A stretch of 6,727 bases of DNA from an uncultured Lachnospiraceae bacterium (GTDB lineage Bacteria; Bacillota_A; Clostridia; Lachnospirales; Lachnospiraceae), in contig CAMWMM010000277.1 of NCBI GenBank assembly GCA_947175285.1, positions 1 to 6,727 on the forward strand. The letters are read 5' to 3'. Under the pieces are notes generated by a model that searched no databases, had not been told where the DNA came from, and was given only the letters and a program-made list of their open reading frames with translations. Shown here one piece after another: positions 5,287-6,727 of the stretch. Within the stretch, counting starts at the first letter, position 1. Each line of letters starts with the position of its first letter. The position numbers and the translations under genes are program-made.

Positions 5287-5503
5287 TTGGCTTTGCAGAA
5301 TGTGGCTCTTTATTGCAGAAAACGACCAAGATACTACATTATTGTTTGCAAAATCATATTGTTCTTCCAAAGATAACTAATGGTTGCACAGACAAATAAA
5401 TATTTCCCATGCTTTACAAAACAAATATTATATTGTAGCAGATAATCTAAAATCAATGTACGATATATTCTTGAAAATATATAATAGCAAAGGAGATTGC
5501 ACT

Positions 5504-6436
5504 ATGAACAATTTACAGATCCACATTGAGAACTATTTAGAATATTGCAGCACACAAAAGCGTTTAGACGAAAAGACGTTAAAAGCATACCGTATTGACC
5601 TACGGCAATTCTCTGAACAGATTTCCATAACAGAAACCGCAGAAGTCACTTCTGTTATCCTTGAAACATATGTGGCACACCTACACCAACAATATGAACC
5701 GAAAACCGTAAAACGAAAGATAGCATCTTTAAAAGCTCTCTTTCACTATCTTGAATATAAGGAAATTGTTAATCAGAATCCATTTAACAAATTGCAGATG
5801 AAATTTCGTGAACCAATTGTACTACCCAAAACAATTCCACTACATACAATCGAAACATTGCTAAATACTGTTTACGAACAATACTGCAATGCTCCTAGCA
5901 GCTACAAAAAAAAGAACTCCCTACGAGATATAGCTGTTATAGAGTTACTTTTTGCAACAGGAATTAGAATCTCTGAACTCTGTACAATACAGTCCCAAAA
6001 TATAGACTTACAAAATAATGTTATTATGATTAAAGGTAAAGGTGCCAAAGAGCGTCTTATACATATATGTGACGACCATGTTATCACAGCACTGGATAAG
6101 TATCGTTCCGAATATGATAGTGAAATTCACTCATGCGGCTACTTCTTTGTAAACAGTATCGGAAATCGCTTATCTGATCAGTCTGTGAGAGAAATGATTA
6201 ACAAATACTGCCAGATTGCAGATATTCAACAACATATTACTCCGCATATGTTCCGTCATTCTTTTGCTACATTACTTTTAGAAGAAGATGTTGACATCCG
6301 ATATATTCAAACCATGTTAGGACACAGTTCAATAAACGTAACAGAAATATATACACATGTTACTATGTCAAAGCAGAAGGATATTCTTGAATCCAAACAT
6401 CCCCGTAAGAATATGAATGTATCCAGCCAATTATAG
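5504..6436 (+). CDS. XerC/XerD-like tyrosine recombinase
   Basis: A 310-residue site-specific recombinase, the usual length for Xer-type enzymes. The frame is open from further upstream, but ATG 5504 has AAAGGAG 8 bases before it and begins directly with the core-binding domain. Residues about 1-95 form the N-terminal SAM-like DNA-binding domain (YLEYCSTQKRLDEKTLKAYR; later KTVKRKIASLKALFHYLEY). The catalytic domain follows with a complete active site: Arg155 in ATGIRISEL, Lys179 in KGKGAKERL, His248 and Arg251 in PHMFRHSFAT, His274 in MLGHSS, and nucleophile Tyr283 in EIYTH. It should therefore be active. The enzyme may integrate or resolve an element, or invert a nearby promoter; a bracketed promoter lies about 150 bases upstream. 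About 150 bases directly before it (5352-5503) are AT-rich, with no clear promoter of good spacing. It is transcribed away from the secreted-protein unit. Confidence 0.93.
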   Translation: MNNLQIHIENYLEYCSTQKRLDEKTLKAYRIDLRQFSEQISITETAEVTSVILETYVAHLHQQYEPKTVKRKIASLKALFHYLEYKEIVNQNPFNKLQMKFREPIVLPKTIPLHTIETLLNTVYEQYCNAPSSYKKKNSLRDIAVIELLFATGIRISELCTIQSQNIDLQNNVIMIKGKGAKERLIHICDDHVITALDKYRSEYDSEIHSCGYFFVNSIGNRLSDQSVREMINKYCQIADIQQHITPHMFRHSFATLLLEEDVDIRYIQTMLGHSSINVTEIYTHVTMSKQKDILESKHPRKNMNVSSQL

Positions 6437-6443
6437 TAGCTCT

Positions 6444-6478
6444 GAGCAGTCTTGAAAATACCTACTTCAAGACTGTTC
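6444..6478 (+). terminator. Hairpin after the tyrosine recombinase
   Basis: Arms 6444-6456 and 6466-6478 pair over 13 positions (one G-T pair at 6446/6476), with a perfect 10-base core CAGTCTTGAA/TTCAAGACTG. It starts 8 bases after the stop codon. The following sequence is AT-rich but lacks a solid T-run, so it is an imperfect terminator or an RNA-stabilising hairpin. It also separates the recombinase from the converging gene stub at 6526-6677. Confidence 0.6.
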
Positions 6479-6525
6479 ATTGGCTCAATTATTTATTTAA
6501 TAATTCAGTATCTATACCCGCCTTA

Positions 6526-6677
6526 TTACACTATGCTTTCTATTAAATATCTTGCTGCCCTGTCTTAACACTGCCGAATAAATTATTGCCTTCTATTTTT
6601 GCATAGTATTCAATTTTATCATTTACTCTTAAAAGCGGCGTATTGCCAATCATATCTGTAATATTTTGTATTTTCAT
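6526..6677 (-). pseudogene. Cysteine synthase-like PLP enzyme, N-terminal remnant with frameshift
   Basis: ATG 6677 has CGGAGGA 4-5 bases upstream and starts MKIQNITDMIGNTPLLRVND, the signature N-terminus of the CysK/CysM family (PLP-dependent beta-replacement enzymes). AKIEGNNLFGSVK then ends on the lysine that binds PLP. The family continues GSVKDRAA; here the frame gives GSVKTGQQDI and stops at 6543. Inserting one base after the lysine codon (AAG-AC read as AAG-GAC) restores DRAARYLIESIV before a stop at 6526, so a single-base deletion is evident. Even with this repair the frame ends after about 50 residues of a family that normally has about 300, so most of the gene is missing as well. 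The rest may lie beyond an insertion or be lost. The stub converges on the tyrosine recombinase. Confidence 0.82.
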
Positions 6678-6727
6678 ATAATCCTCCGAGGATAATAAGA
6701 AATTATCTATTGCCAATTGTATCACAC

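Larger units (their letters stand above)
5159..5351. repeat. 10-base inverted repeat pair bracketing the promoter
   Basis: TTGCAAACAA (5159-5168) and its exact reverse complement TTGTTTGCAA (5342-5351) flank about 170 bases containing the promoter and leader peptide of the secreted-protein unit. Similarity fades beyond the 10 bases. In AT-rich DNA an exact 10-base pair at this distance can arise by chance, so the evidence is weak apart from its position beside a tyrosine recombinase gene. Confidence 0.3.

Noticed and set aside
5176..5370. Longer minus-strand frame containing the leader peptide
   Set aside because: Its only early start is a TTG without a ribosome binding site, and it would overlap the predicted promoter. 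Only the internal ATG at 5202 has a strong signal.
5384..5503. N-terminal extension of the tyrosine recombinase
   Set aside because: The extension has no ribosome binding site, while the ATG at 5504 has one and begins at the usual N-terminal domain boundary.
1..6727. CRISPR arrays, tRNA or rRNA genes
   Set aside because: No regularly spaced repeats and no cloverleaf or rRNA-like sequence were seen on either strand.

Overview
The window looks like gut Firmicute DNA, most likely Lachnospiraceae/Clostridia. The basis is strong AGGAGG-type ribosome binding sites, stacked large serine recombinases, a DUF6870-type protein, and a shift from moderate-GC mobile DNA to AT-rich DNA. The organism is an inference from gene families, not proven by the sequence.

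Region 1 (about 1-4050, nearly everything on the minus strand) is one end of an integrative/conjugative-type element. In transcription order from high to low coordinates it holds: decayed small reading frames (3736-4051); a very large imperfect palindrome with a second hairpin beside it (3645-3734); a small resolvase-like protein without visible catalytic residues (3153-3581); a MazF/PemK toxin broken by an amber codon and coupled to it by a TGATG overlap (2788-3153); a conserved hypothetical (2271-2669); a DUF6870-type protein (1933-2178); a large serine recombinase with its own extended -10 promoter, broken by one ochre codon in its PYGY motif (99-1790); and, one base later, the N-terminus of a second recombinase that runs off the window. 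The gaps before the hypothetical and the DUF6870 gene carry two copies of a twin-hairpin element ending in a T-run on the transcribed strand. Two in-frame stops of different kinds (TAA, TAG) plus a broken frame upstream suggest that this element is decaying.

Region 2 (about 4050-5500) is visibly more AT-rich. It contains a short gene-free seam, then a minus-strand two-gene unit: a secreted protein with a clear signal peptide, followed by a 106-residue protein of unknown function, closed by a good terminator. A recognisable promoter lies upstream, with a possible 8-codon leader peptide on a strong ribosome binding site. A pair of 10-base inverted repeats brackets that promoter.

Region 3 (5504-6727) is a complete XerC/D-like tyrosine recombinase on the plus strand with all six catalytic residues, followed by a hairpin. 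Facing it on the minus strand is the N-terminal stub of a cysteine synthase-like PLP enzyme, frameshifted by one missing base directly after its PLP lysine.

The overall picture is a decayed serine-recombinase element abutting a second locus run by a tyrosine recombinase. The most testable new ideas are the twin-hairpin intergenic elements, the catalytically dead resolvase-like protein coupled to mazF, the compound palindrome at 3645-3734, and a speculative invertible promoter beside the tyrosine recombinase.
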